NCBI RefSeq assembly: GCF_024178165.1
Contig: NZ_JAMZIE010000003.1
Location: 433,672-497,671, forward strand
Origin: Halohasta salina
GTDB lineage: Archaea; Halobacteriota; Halobacteria; Halobacteriales; Haloferacaceae
Direction of reading: 5' to 3'
Length of the DNA stretch: 64,000 bases
A model generated the notes under the pieces. That model was not told the DNA's origin, searched no databases, and saw only the letters and a program-made list of their open reading frames with translations. The first letter of the stretch is position 1. Each line of letters opens with the position of its first letter. Below are positions 25,958 to 33,923 of the stretch, in pieces. Position numbers and translations under genes: made by a program.

Positions 25958-26644
25958 TCAGTCCCACGGCTCGCCCGAGGCGAGGTCGACCTCGTTGTCG
26001 ACCTTCGAGGACGGACAGATGTCTTCGAGCAGGCACTCCGAACAGTCGGGGTTGATCGCCGTACAGGTCTCCCGGCCGTGGGTGATCATGAGATGGGTGT
26101 ACCACTGCCAGTCCTCTTCGGGGACGATTGGCATGAGGTCCTGTTCGATGGCTTCCGGTCGTTTTTCCTCGGTGATGCCCAGTCGGCGGGAAATGCGCTG
26201 GACGTGGGTGTCGACGACGATCCCCTCGACGATCTCGTGGCCATGTTGGAGGACGACGTTGGCCGTTTTGCGGCCGACGCCCATCAGGTCCGTGAGGTCG
26301 TCCATCGAATCCGGGACCTCGCCGTCGTGTTCCTCGATGATGTCTGTACAGGCCGAGCGGATGTATTTCGCCTTGTTGTTGTAGTAGGTAATCGAGGAGA
26401 TGTCCTCGGCGAGTTCCTCCTGATCGGCCGCCGCGTACTCCTCGGCTCCATCGTACTTGTCGAACAACTCAGCGGTGACTTTGTTCACGCGCTCGTCGGT
26501 ACACTGGGCCGACAGCATCACCGCGATCAGGAGTTCCAACCGGCTCGAAAAGTTCAGCGAGATCGTCGTATCGGGGTAGGCGTCGTGGAGTCGGTCGATG
26601 ACTTCGAGCGTTTGGTCGTGTCGACTGTCGAGTCGCGTGCCCAT
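25958..26644 (-). CDS. nth: Endonuclease III (DNA glycosylase/AP lyase)
   Basis: A 228-residue HhH-GPD glycosylase for oxidised pyrimidines in base excision repair. The helix-hairpin-helix LMGVGRKTANVVL contains the catalytic Lys, and VDTHVQRISRRLG the catalytic Asp. The 4Fe-4S site is complete (C-x6-C-x2-C-x5-C in CTAINPDCSECLLEDIC). Length is normal. It is convergent with the membrane protein at 25428 and divergent from the DUF2061 gene. Confidence 0.95.
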   Translation of the reverse strand: MGTRLDSRHDQTLEVIDRLHDAYPDTTISLNFSSRLELLIAVMLSAQCTDERVNKVTAELFDKYDGAEEYAAADQEELAEDISSITYYNNKAKYIRSACTDIIEEHDGEVPDSMDDLTDLMGVGRKTANVVLQHGHEIVEGIVVDTHVQRISRRLGITEEKRPEAIEQDLMPIVPEEDWQWYTHLMITHGRETCTAINPDCSECLLEDICPSSKVDNEVDLASGEPWD

Positions 26645-26708
26645 ACTGTCCTGTTGACGGGTAGCCTGTTGAGTGGTTCGGAGTCGACATGCCGGTCGGT
26701 CGGACAGT

Positions 26709-26716
26709 ACTTATCA
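26709..26716 (+). promoter_or_regulatory. TATA-like box for the DUF2061 gene
   Basis: ACTTATCA centred 27 bases before the ATG at 26739, which selects that start over a longer frame from 26673. Confidence 0.6.
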
Positions 26717-26738
26717 GAGACGACTCCGTAGCCGGGGC

Positions 26739-26972
26739 ATGCAGGTATTTTCGCGGTCGGCGATACAGGCGCGGAAGCGGGCGCTCGTGAAAACGGTTTG
26801 TTACCGGTTGGTGATGGTGCTGATCACCGTCGTCGTCGCATGGGTTTTCGTCGGCAATGTTGCCAGCGCGCTCAATATCGGGATCGCAGCGAACCTCGTC
26901 AAAACAGTGACCTACTACGCCTACGAGCGACTGTGGGATCACATCACGTGGGGCGTCTCACAGCCGAATTGA
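26739..26972 (+). CDS. Small DUF2061-type membrane protein
   Basis: A 77-residue protein with a basic N-terminus (RSAIQARKRALVKTVCYRLV) followed by a hydrophobic helix (about 25-45, VMVLITVVVAWVFVGNVASALNIG) and a second weaker helix ending TYYAYERLWDHITWG. The pattern KTVCYR...E-x-x-W-D matches the DUF2061 family of predicted membrane proteins. Function unknown. It converges with the PAN gene, 30 bases between stops. Confidence 0.85.
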   Translation: MQVFSRSAIQARKRALVKTVCYRLVMVLITVVVAWVFVGNVASALNIGIAANLVKTVTYYAYERLWDHITWGVSQPN

Positions 26973-27002
26973 CAACGCCGGACGAACCGTGCCTCCCGGT
27001 CG

Positions 27003-28217
27003 TCAGGCGAAGGCAAGCGAACTTCCGACGTCCTCGTCGCCGTCGACCTGGATCTTCTCCCAGGCGTCGACGAAGTCCTGACGGTAGACCTCGGTGCGGT
27101 CGTCGCGGATCGCGAACATCCCGGCCTCCGTACAGACGGCCTTGATATCCGCGCCGGAGGCGTCGGTCGCCAGCTCGGCGAGTTCGGCGAAGTCGACGTC
27201 GTCGGAGACGTTCATGTTCCGGGTGTGGATCTGGTAGATGATTTCCCGGCCGTCGGCTTCGGGTTTCGGCACCTCGATGAGGCGGTCGAACCGCCCCGGC
27301 CGCAGGATGGCGGGATCGAGCATATCGAAACGGTTGGTCGCCGCAATGAGTCGAATATCACCGCGTTCGTCGAAGCCGTCCATCTCGGAGAGCAACTGCA
27401 TCATCGTCCGCTGGACCTCGGCGTCGCCCGACGTTTTCGAGTCGGTGCGCTTCGAGGCGATGGCGTCGATCTCGTCGATGAAGATGACGGCGGGCTCGTT
27501 CTCGCGGGCGACCTCGAAGAGGTCCCGGACGAGTTTCGCGCCCTCGCCGATGAACTTGTGGACCAACTCGGAGCCGGCCATCTTGATGAACGACGCGTTG
27601 GTCTGGTTGGCAACTGCCTTGGCGAGCATCGTCTTGCCGGTCCCCGGCGGGCCGTACAGTAGCACGCCCGACGGCGGATTGATGCCGACCTCAGTGAACA
27701 TCTCCGGACGGTCCAGCGGCATCTCGACGGTCTCTCGGACCTCCTGGAGCTGGTCTTCGAGGCCGCCGATGTCCTCGTAGGTCACGTCGGGGCTGTGGTC
27801 GACCTGCATCACGCGGGCGCGCACGTCAGTCTCGTTGTCGAGTCGTTTGACGATCGACAGCGAGTTGTTGACCGCCACGCGGGCGTCGGGTTCGAGCTCC
27901 TCGCGCATCTCGGGGGTGACCTCGGTCAGGGCCTCCTGATTGTTGCCGTGCTGTTTGATAATGACGCCCTCGTCGGAGAGTTCCTGGACGGTGGCGACGA
28001 ACAGCGGTGACTGTTTGAGCTTCTTGTTCTCGTGAGTCAGCCGCTCTAACTTCTGTTTGTACTTGTTGTTCTCCGCGTTGGCGTCCAACAGCTTGTCCCG
28101 CATCTCCTCGTTTTGGGACTCGATGACGCCAAGCCGTTCCTGCAGCGCCTCGATCTTGTCTTGGCGGGACGCCGTCTCCTCGTAGGGTAGTTCGACGTCG
28201 TCCACGGTGTCAGTCAT
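27003..28217 (-). CDS. pan: Proteasome-activating nucleotidase (PAN)
   Basis: A 404-residue hexameric AAA+ ATPase that unfolds proteins and feeds them into the archaeal 20S proteasome. A coiled coil (about 15-68) is followed by an OB domain and the AAA core: Walker A GPPGTGKT near 188-195, Walker [15 protein letters not shown], sensor and arginine-finger region ([20 protein letters not shown]). The C-terminus is LAFA, giving a hydrophobic-Phe-X ending in place of the usual hydrophobic-Tyr-X gate-opening motif. ATG 28217 is preferred over an upstream frame because [14 protein letters not shown] leads directly into the coiled coil. No proteasome core gene lies in the window. Confidence 0.94.
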   Translation of the reverse strand: MTDTVDDVELPYEETASRQDKIEALQERLGVIESQNEEMRDKLLDANAENNKYKQKLERLTHENKKLKQSPLFVATVQELSDEGVIIKQHGNNQEALTEVTPEMREELEPDARVAVNNSLSIVKRLDNETDVRARVMQVDHSPDVTYEDIGGLEDQLQEVRETVEMPLDRPEMFTEVGINPPSGVLLYGPPGTGKTMLAKAVANQTNASFIKMAGSELVHKFIGEGAKLVRDLFEVARENEPAVIFIDEIDAIASKRTDSKTSGDAEVQRTMMQLLSEMDGFDERGDIRLIAATNRFDMLDPAILRPGRFDRLIEVPKPEADGREIIYQIHTRNMNVSDDVDFAELAELATDASGADIKAVCTEAGMFAIRDDRTEVYRQDFVDAWEKIQVDGDEDVGSSLAFA

Positions 28218-28323
28218 CGACGGTACTAAGACGGTGAGTACCAAGAGGTTTCGGGTCGGCGTCCCCTCACGGTCGGCCGTCGTCACCGCAGCATGCTCTA
28301 AGGTAATACGAATTTATAGTAAG

Positions 28324-28331
28324 TATTATCA
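28324..28331 (+). promoter_or_regulatory. TATA-like box for the small winged-helix gene
   Basis: TATTATCA centred about 31 bases before the ATG at 28359, within an AT-rich divergent region shared with pan. Confidence 0.5.
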
Positions 28332-28358
28332 TACAGCATTCCAGAGTAATCGACATCT

Positions 28359-28619
28359 ATGAGCGCGCCAGAGACCGTATCGGCCGACGACACTGCGGAC
28401 CGGTGGGCCGACGTCCGTGACCTGCCGCCGAGCGCGAAGCTCGTCGCCAAGGTACTGGAGTACAACGACACGCTCACCCAGAGCGAACTCGCCGAGGAGA
28501 CGCTGTTGCCGCCCCGGACGGTCCGGTACGCGCTGAGTCGGCTCGAAGACGCCGGCGTCGTCGACTCCCGGTTTTCCTTCTCCGACGCCCGCAAACGACT
28601 CTACAGCCTCGATATTTAG
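28359..28619 (+). CDS. Small winged-helix DNA-binding protein
   Basis: An 86-residue single-domain regulator. After an acidic tail, residues about 22-86 form a winged helix (SAKLVAKVLEYND, QSELAEETLLPPRTVRYALSRLEDAGVV, then a beta wing FSFSDARKRLYSLDI). The helix-turn-helix resembles TrmB/MarR-type domains. No sensor domain is present. It is divergent from pan and upstream of mre11; target genes are unknown, and it may be a general chromatin-associated or pathway-specific regulator. Confidence 0.88.
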   Translation: MSAPETVSADDTADRWADVRDLPPSAKLVAKVLEYNDTLTQSELAEETLLPPRTVRYALSRLEDAGVVDSRFSFSDARKRLYSLDI

Positions 28620-28714
28620 CGTAGTAGCCGGTCACTACGAGCCGGTAGTCGTCGATTACGCGCCGCTCTGTGGGTGAGGTTCACGAGGCCAACCGACGGC
28701 TCGGGCCGCGGAAC

Positions 28715-28722
28715 CGATATAC
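28715..28722 (+). promoter_or_regulatory. TATA-like box for mre11-rad50
   Basis: CGATATAC centred 28 bases before the mre11 ATG at 28747. Confidence 0.6.
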
Positions 28723-28746
28723 CGGACGAGCAACAACCCGTTCCCA

Positions 28747-30000
28747 ATGACACGGGTGATACACACCGGCGACACCCACATCGGCTACCAGCAGTACCAC
28801 TCTGCCGAGCGCCGACAGGACTTTCTGGACGCCTTCGAGCAGGTGGTCGACGACGCCATCGCAACCGACGTCGCTGCACTCGTCCACGCCGGGGACCTGT
28901 TCCACGACCGCCGGCCCGAACTCCCCGATCTGTTGGGGACGCTCACCGCGCTCCGCCGGCTCGCGGCCGCCGAGATCCCGTTTCTCGCGGTCGTCGGCAA
29001 CCACGAGTCGACCCGCGGCGGCCAGTGGCTCGATCTCTTCGAGCGGATGGATCTCGCAACTCGGCTCGGTGCCGAACCGGTGGTGGTCGGCTCGACGGCT
29101 CTCTACGGGCTCGACCACGTGCCGGTCTCCCGGCGCGAGGATCTCGACTACGAGTTCGCCCCACCGGGCGAGGCGGTCGACCACCGCGTGCTGGTGAGCC
29201 ACGGTCTCTTTACGCCCTTTGCCCACGCCAACTGGGAGACCGAGACCGTCCTCACGGAATCGAGCGTCGACTTCGATGCGGTCCTGCTGGGCGACAACCA
29301 CGAGGCCGGCATCGAGCAGGTCGGCGACACGTGGGTCACCTACTGTGGGTCGACCGAGCGTGCGAGCGCGAGCGAGCGCGATGCCCGTGGCTACAACGTC
29401 ATCGAATTCGAGGCCGAACCCGGACCGGCGGGCATCGACATCCGCCAGCGCTCGGTAGAGACCCGGCCGTTCGTCTTCGTGAGCGTCGACCTCGCGGCGG
29501 GCGAAGGATCGAGCCGCGTCCGCGAACGCGTCCGCCAACACGACCTCGACGACGCGGTCGTCAGCGTCGAGATCACCGGCGACGGCGAGCCGGTCACCCC
29601 CGCGAACATCGAGGCGTTCGCCCAGGATCGCGGGGCACTGGTCGCCCGCGTCACCGACCGCCGGGAGATCGATACCGAGACCGAACTCTCGGTGAGTTTC
29701 GCCGATCCCGACGCGGCGGTCGACGAGAAGATCCGCGAGCTGGAGCTCTCCGAGGCCGCTCTCGACATTGACGAGACGGTCCGGGCCAGCAAGCTCGCCG
29801 ACAGCAACGTCCGCGAGCAGGTCAGACAGCTCGTCGAGGACGACGTGGCTGCCGGTTCCGACGACACGAAACGTAATTCGGCGACTACCGACTCGGCGGC
29901 GGACGGTAGTGAGGACCTACCGACCTCGGAGACTACGACCGACGAGCCGACGGCTGACGCCGATGCCGACGGGCAACTCTCCTTGGAGGACCTCCAATGA
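28747..30000 (+). CDS. mre11: DNA double-strand break repair nuclease Mre11
   Basis: A 417-residue manganese-dependent nuclease that works with Rad50 in break-end processing. Phosphoesterase motifs are in order: HTGDTHIGY (D and H), [15 protein letters not shown] and [10 protein letters not shown], then LLGDNHEAG. The capping domain follows, and residues about 345-417 form an acidic, Ser/Thr-rich tail ending LSLEDLQ, probably flexible with a Rad50-contact segment ([18 protein letters not shown]). The stop overlaps the rad50 start as ATGA, the conserved archaeal pair. Confidence 0.94.
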   Translation: MTRVIHTGDTHIGYQQYHSAERRQDFLDAFEQVVDDAIATDVAALVHAGDLFHDRRPELPDLLGTLTALRRLAAAEIPFLAVVGNHESTRGGQWLDLFERMDLATRLGAEPVVVGSTALYGLDHVPVSRREDLDYEFAPPGEAVDHRVLVSHGLFTPFAHANWETETVLTESSVDFDAVLLGDNHEAGIEQVGDTWVTYCGSTERASASERDARGYNVIEFEAEPGPAGIDIRQRSVETRPFVFVSVDLAAGEGSSRVRERVRQHDLDDAVVSVEITGDGEPVTPANIEAFAQDRGALVARVTDRREIDTETELSVSFADPDAAVDEKIRELELSEAALDIDETVRASKLADSNVREQVRQLVEDDVAAGSDDTKRNSATTDSAADGSEDLPTSETTTDEPTADADADGQLSLEDLQ

Positions 30001-32696
30001 TCTTCAGCCGGCTTCGGCTCTCGAACTTCAAACCCTACGGCGACGTTGACGTCCGATTTCGCGACGGCGTCACCGTCATCCACGGCCTCAACGGTAGCGG
30101 CAAGTCCTCGCTGTTGGAAGCCTGTTTCTTCGCCCTCTACGGCTCGAAAGCCCTCTCGGGAACGCTCGACGACGTGATCCGGAACGGCGAGGACGACGCC
30201 GAGATCGAACTCCGGTTTACCCACGACGGCGTCGACTACCGGATCGAGCGCCACCTTCGGCGGAGCGGCGACCGGGTCTCGACGAGCAAATGCGTCCTCG
30301 AAGGCGACGACGGCAGCGGCGAGTCGGTCTCGCGGGACGGCGCGCGTGCAGTCCGGAACTTCGTTAGTGACTTGCTACGGATGGACGCCGAAGCGTTCGT
30401 CAACTGCGCCTACGTCCGGCAGGGCGAGGTGAACAAGCTGATCAACGCCACCCCACAGCAGCGACAGGACATGATCGACGACCTGCTCCAGTTGGGGATG
30501 TTGGAGACCTACCGCGACCGGGCCGGCGAGGCCCGACTCGGCGTCGACGACGTGTTGAAGGACGCCCGCGGCTCGCTCACGCAAGTCGAGTCCCAGATCG
30601 ACGACAAGGAGTCCCAGAACCTCCACGAGCGGCTCAACGGCCTCGAAACCGACCTTGCCGACGTCAAGAGCGATATCGACCACTACGAAGACCAGCAGGC
30701 CGAAGCCGAGTCGACGCTCGAGGACGCCGAGTCGACGCTCGCGGAGTACCGCGACCGGCAGGCCGAGATCGACGACCTCGAAGCCGAAATCGAGGAGCTC
30801 GAAACCGAGATCAGCGAGACGGCCGCCAAACGGGACGAACTCGGCGACGAACAACGAGCCGCACGGGATCGACGCGAAGAACTCGAAGGCGACCTCGACG
30901 ACCGACTCGCGGCGACCGAACTCGACGAGGCGTCGGCCGACGCGATCGCCGAGCGGCAGTCGACGCTGGCCGACGAGCAGGAGGCCCTCGGCGAGGCGAT
31001 CGCCGACCGCCGTGTGAAAGCCACCGGGTTCGAGAACCAGGCGGACAACCTCGAAACGACCGCCGACGAACTGGAGACCGCAGCCGAGGAGGCCGAGGCG
31101 GCCGCCGAGGAGGCCGAAACAGCCGCCGAGGAAGCCGAAGCAGCCGCCGAGGAGGCCGAAGCAAAGCGTGCGGAACTCGCCGACGAGCAGTCGAAGGTCC
31201 GCGCGCAGTTCGACAACGCCCCGATCGCGGTCGGCGAGGCAGCGGGCTACCGCGAGGAACTCCAGGAGCGCCGCCAAGCGATCGGCGAACAGGTAGCCGA
31301 GACCGAGGCCACCCTCGACAGCCTCCAAGCGTCGGTTACGGAGGCCGAAGACCTGCTGGCCGAGGGGAACTGCCCGACCTGTGGGCAGCCGGTCGACGAT
31401 GCGCCCCACGTCACCGATATCGACGACCAGCGCGACCGGATCTCGGAACTCGAATCGGAACTCGCGGAGTTGCGAGACCAGCGCAAGGCAGTCGAGGACG
31501 ACATCGAGACCGCGACCGAACTCGTCGAGGCCGAATCGACGCTCTCGGAGCTCGAATCCGAGCGCGAACGACTCGCCGATCGGATCGAAACCCGCCGCGA
31601 GACGGCCACCGAGAAGCGCGAGACGGCCACGGCTAAACGCGAGGACGCTGCCGACAAGCGGGCCGAAGCCGCCGACCGCCGCGAGGCAGCCGAGCGGAAA
31701 CGCGAAGAGGCAGTCGACACCCGCGAGGAGATCGAGAACCGGACCGATCGCCGCGCCGAGATCACCGCGGCCATCGAGCGGCTCGAGGCGATCGACGAGC
31801 TACGCGGCGAGATCGACGACTGCGTCTCGCGGATCGACCGTCTCGCCGAGCGGCGCGAATCGCTGGCCGAGCGCAACGAGGAGCGCCGCCGCTGGCTGGC
31901 CGACAAGCGCGACCAGCGGGACGAGCTTCGGGACGCCTTCGACGAGTCGACCGTCGAGGAGGCCCGCCAGCGAAAGGCCAACGCCGAGGACTACATCGAG
32001 CGCGTCACCGCGGAACTCGATTCGCTCCGGGAGCGGCGCGACGAACTCCAGAACGCCATCGGCGGGATCAAGAACGCCCTCGACGACCTCGAAACGCTCC
32101 GCGAGCAGCGCGAGGCACTCGCCGCCCGCGTCGACGAACTCGAAGCCCTCCACGAGGAAACCGAGTCGCTGGAGGCGATGTACGGCGACCTCCGGACCGA
32201 ACTCCGGCGGCGGAACGTCGAGACCCTCGAACGGATGCTCAACGAGACGTTCGAACTCGTCTACGGCAACGACGCCTACTCGCATATCAAACTCGACGGC
32301 CAGTACGAACTCACCGTCTACCAGAAGGACGACCAGCCGCTCGAACCTGATCAGCTGTCGGGCGGCGAGCGGGCGCTGTTCAACCTCAGCCTCCGGTGTG
32401 CGATCTACCGGCTGCTGGCCGAGGGGATCGAAGGGGCAGCGCCGACGCCCCCACTCATTCTGGACGAACCGACGGTGTTCCTCGATTCGGGTCACGTCGG
32501 CCGGCTGGTCGACCTCGTCGAGGAGATGCGGGGCTTCGGCGTCCGGCAGATCCTCATCGTCAGCCACGACGACGAACTCGTCGGCGCGGCCGACGACCTG
32601 CTGACGGTCGAAAAGAACCCGACGACGAACGAGTCGACGGTGACCCATACCGACGCGGCCGATCTGGCCGTCCTCGGGCAGGTAGGCGACGACTAA
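29997..32696 (+). CDS. rad50: DNA double-strand break repair ATPase Rad50
   Basis: An 899-residue SMC-like ATPase. The N-terminal half-ATPase has Walker A in [13 protein letters not shown] (residues 30-42) and a Q-loop [12 protein letters not shown]; the zinc hook CPTCGQP lies at about 459-465; the C-terminal half has the signature [14 protein letters not shown] and Walker B/D-loop [14 protein letters not shown], then VSHDDE. Long antiparallel coiled coils connect them. Both arms carry low-complexity heptad repeats (see separate entries). It tethers DNA ends and gates Mre11. Its stop overlaps that of the convergent gene at 32693 by four bases. Confidence 0.95.
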   Translation: MIFSRLRLSNFKPYGDVDVRFRDGVTVIHGLNGSGKSSLLEACFFALYGSKALSGTLDDVIRNGEDDAEIELRFTHDGVDYRIERHLRRSGDRVSTSKCVLEGDDGSGESVSRDGARAVRNFVSDLLRMDAEAFVNCAYVRQGEVNKLINATPQQRQDMIDDLLQLGMLETYRDRAGEARLGVDDVLKDARGSLTQVESQIDDKESQNLHERLNGLETDLADVKSDIDHYEDQQAEAESTLEDAESTLAEYRDRQAEIDDLEAEIEELETEISETAAKRDELGDEQRAARDRREELEGDLDDRLAATELDEASADAIAERQSTLADEQEALGEAIADRRVKATGFENQADNLETTADELETAAEEAEAAAEEAETAAEEAEAAAEEAEAKRAELADEQSKVRAQFDNAPIAVGEAAGYREELQERRQAIGEQVAETEATLDSLQASVTEAEDLLAEGNCPTCGQPVDDAPHVTDIDDQRDRISELESELAELRDQRKAVEDDIETATELVEAESTLSELESERERLADRIETRRETATEKRETATAKREDAADKRAEAADRREAAERKREEAVDTREEIENRTDRRAEITAAIERLEAIDELRGEIDDCVSRIDRLAERRESLAERNEERRRWLADKRDQRDELRDAFDESTVEEARQRKANAEDYIERVTAELDSLRERRDELQNAIGGIKNALDDLETLREQREALAARVDELEALHEETESLEAMYGDLRTELRRRNVETLERMLNETFELVYGNDAYSHIKLDGQYELTVYQKDDQPLEPDQLSGGERALFNLSLRCAIYRLLAEGIEGAAPTPPLILDEPTVFLDSGHVGRLVDLVEEMRGFGVRQILIVSHDDELVGAADDLLTVEKNPTTNESTVTHTDAADLAVLGQVGDD
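31086..31169 (+). repeat. 21-base in-frame tandem repeat in the first Rad50 coiled-coil arm
   Basis: Four consecutive 21-base units encode the heptads [21 protein letters not shown] and EEAEAKR (residues 364-391). The first three units differ at only a few positions, mostly in third codon bases. The repeat keeps heptad register, so it would lengthen or shorten the coiled coil without breaking it. Confidence 0.8.
31593..31739 (+). repeat. Heptad repeat in the second Rad50 coiled-coil arm
   Basis: Seven heptads ([49 protein letters not shown]; residues 533-581) form a more diverged repeat. Counting from the zinc hook at about 460, it sits at +72 to +120, opposite the first-arm repeat at -97 to -70, so the two would pair in the antiparallel coiled coil. 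The second-arm repeat is richer in Lys/Arg, the first in Glu. Confidence 0.65.
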
Positions 32697-33121
32697 CTAT
32701 CCGTCCGAAGCTGACCGACCGCCGTCGTTGCGAGATCGGTCGCATCGTAGCCACGCCGTCCGTCGGCGGTCGACTCCTTGATGAGTCCGGCCGCCCGGAA
32801 CTCGGTGAGCAGCCCGTGGAGGTCGCTTTCACAGAGGTCGTAGCTGTCGAGTAGCTCCAGCACCGAGCAGGGCCCCCGGTCGACCAACTCGACAAGCAGG
32901 CCCAGCGACTGGTCGTCGTGGGTCGCCGTCAGCAGCCGCCGCACCGGGGCGTCGATCGCGCCTGCCGCCGTGACGAGCGGCGACTCGCCGTCGACTGCCT
33001 TGAGTTCCTCGTTGTCGATGTACTGCTCGGTTCCCGTTTCGGGGTCGTAGACGAGACTGGTGTCGCTCGACTGTTTGCGAAGGAGATAGCGGGTGCCGTC
33101 TGTGTCGGATACGGTTCGCAT
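32693..33121 (-). CDS. Small helix-turn-helix-like protein, unknown function
   Basis: A 142-residue protein found beside Rad50. An N-terminal beta-rich part ([28 protein letters not shown]) is followed by a helical, winged-helix-like region (about 60-142; [42 protein letters not shown]). The start at 33121 is chosen because minus-strand GCTAACAC (33146-33153) is a TATA-like box 28 bases upstream; the longer frame reads through the next gene. It is convergent with rad50. A regulator role is inferred from the winged-helix pattern only. Confidence 0.82.
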   Translation of the reverse strand: MRTVSDTDGTRYLLRKQSSDTSLVYDPETGTEQYIDNEELKAVDGESPLVTAAGAIDAPVRRLLTATHDDQSLGLLVELVDRGPCSVLELLDSYDLCESDLHGLLTEFRAAGLIKESTADGRRGYDATDLATTAVGQLRTDS

Positions 33122-33147
33122 TCGGTCGACGGAGGGGATCGATGGTG

Positions 33148-33567
33148 TTAGCGGTTGTGTCCCGTCTCGGCCACCACCTCGTCGGTCGGCTCCGCATCGT
33201 CGCCGGTCGTCGACCGACTGCGGCTGTACGACCGGTAGTGTTGGGCCAGTCGAACCAGCGCTAGGGAGCCAATAACGACGAGCCCCCCACCAATCCGCAG
33301 CCAGCCGCGGGCGACGATCAGCAGCGCGCCGGCGCTGACAAGCAGGAGGCCGACGTCGGCGAGGAGGACACAGACGGTGAAGGTGTTGAGGAGTTCGGAG
33401 TCGACGTCCCCGAGGTCGGCGGCGAGCGCGTCGGGGTCTATCTCGTCGTCGGTTGGCTCCGAGAACTCGGAGAACAGTCCTGACTCCTCGGGGTCGCCGA
33501 ACGGCGCTTCGGGGTCGGCCCACGGACCGGGTGGCTCCGTGTCGTCGTCAGTCGTGTCGCCGGACAC
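33148..33567 (-). CDS. Two-helix membrane protein with acidic N-terminus
   Basis: A 139-residue protein: residues 1-55 are acidic and Pro-rich, two membrane helices follow (about 62-84 and 88-104), and the tail is polar with RSYSRSRSTTGDD. I recognise it only as a small haloarchaeal family. Minus-strand CCTTTTGC at about 33590-33597 is a plausible promoter 26 bases upstream. No functional motif. Confidence 0.78.
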   Translation of the reverse strand: MSGDTTDDDTEPPGPWADPEAPFGDPEESGLFSEFSEPTDDEIDPDALAADLGDVDSELLNTFTVCVLLADVGLLLVSAGALLIVARGWLRIGGGLVVIGSLALVRLAQHYRSYSRSRSTTGDDAEPTDEVVAETGHNR

Positions 33568-33618
33568 ACTCGGTTGAGGGCTGGGAGTCGCAAAAGGATT
33601 CGTGTTCGTTCGACCGGC

Positions 33619-33792
33619 TCAGGCGCGGTCCCGCAGGGTCACTGTCTGGCTCGCTTCGACCCACGCAAGCGGGTTTTCCGCGTCGTAGAACACCACGCCA
33701 CCGTCGACCTCGTAGGACTCGACGGTTGCGATCTCTGCCGGTTCGGACCTCTCGGTACGATCCCACCGTCTGTCGTCTGCGTGGGTTGCCAT
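33619..33792 (-). CDS. Small conserved haloarchaeal protein (57 residues)
   Basis: A 57-residue open frame starting MATHADDRRWDRTERSE and continuing EIATVESYEVDGGVVFYDAENPLAWVEAS. The pattern E-x-Y-x2-DGG-x-V-F-Y-D-x2-N-x2-AW is that of a small haloarchaeal family with several copies per genome, as I recall. It is probably a compact beta-rich protein. It is divergent from polB; a TATA-like TATTTACT lies about 32 bases upstream on the minus strand. Function unknown. Confidence 0.8.
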   Translation of the reverse strand: MATHADDRRWDRTERSEPAEIATVESYEVDGGVVFYDAENPLAWVEASQTVTLRDRA

Positions 33793-33803
33793 AGTTAGTA
33801 CGT

Positions 33804-33851
33804 GGTAACGTTTGACACAGTAAATACCTTGTCGTTACGCCAATCGTTACC
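33804..33851. repeat. CGTTAC-type heptamers in the polB divergent promoter region
   Basis: GGTAACG (33804-33810) and CGTTACC (33845-33851) are inverted copies, with a third copy CGTTACG (33833-33839) between them. They lie between the 57-residue protein gene and polB, outside both TATA boxes, so they could bind a regulator of one or both genes. Confidence 0.4.
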
Positions 33852-33893
33852 GCTCAGCGTGCCGACCGTCGCGCAGGGTGGCGAAAGCCCGGT

Positions 33894-33901
33894 CTTTTTA
33901 T
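33894..33901 (+). promoter_or_regulatory. TATA-like box for polB
   Basis: CTTTTTAT centred about 27 bases before the ATG at 33924, which favours that start over a GTG six bases upstream. Confidence 0.65.
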
Positions 33902-33923
33902 CCGAACGACCCAACCAGTGGCT

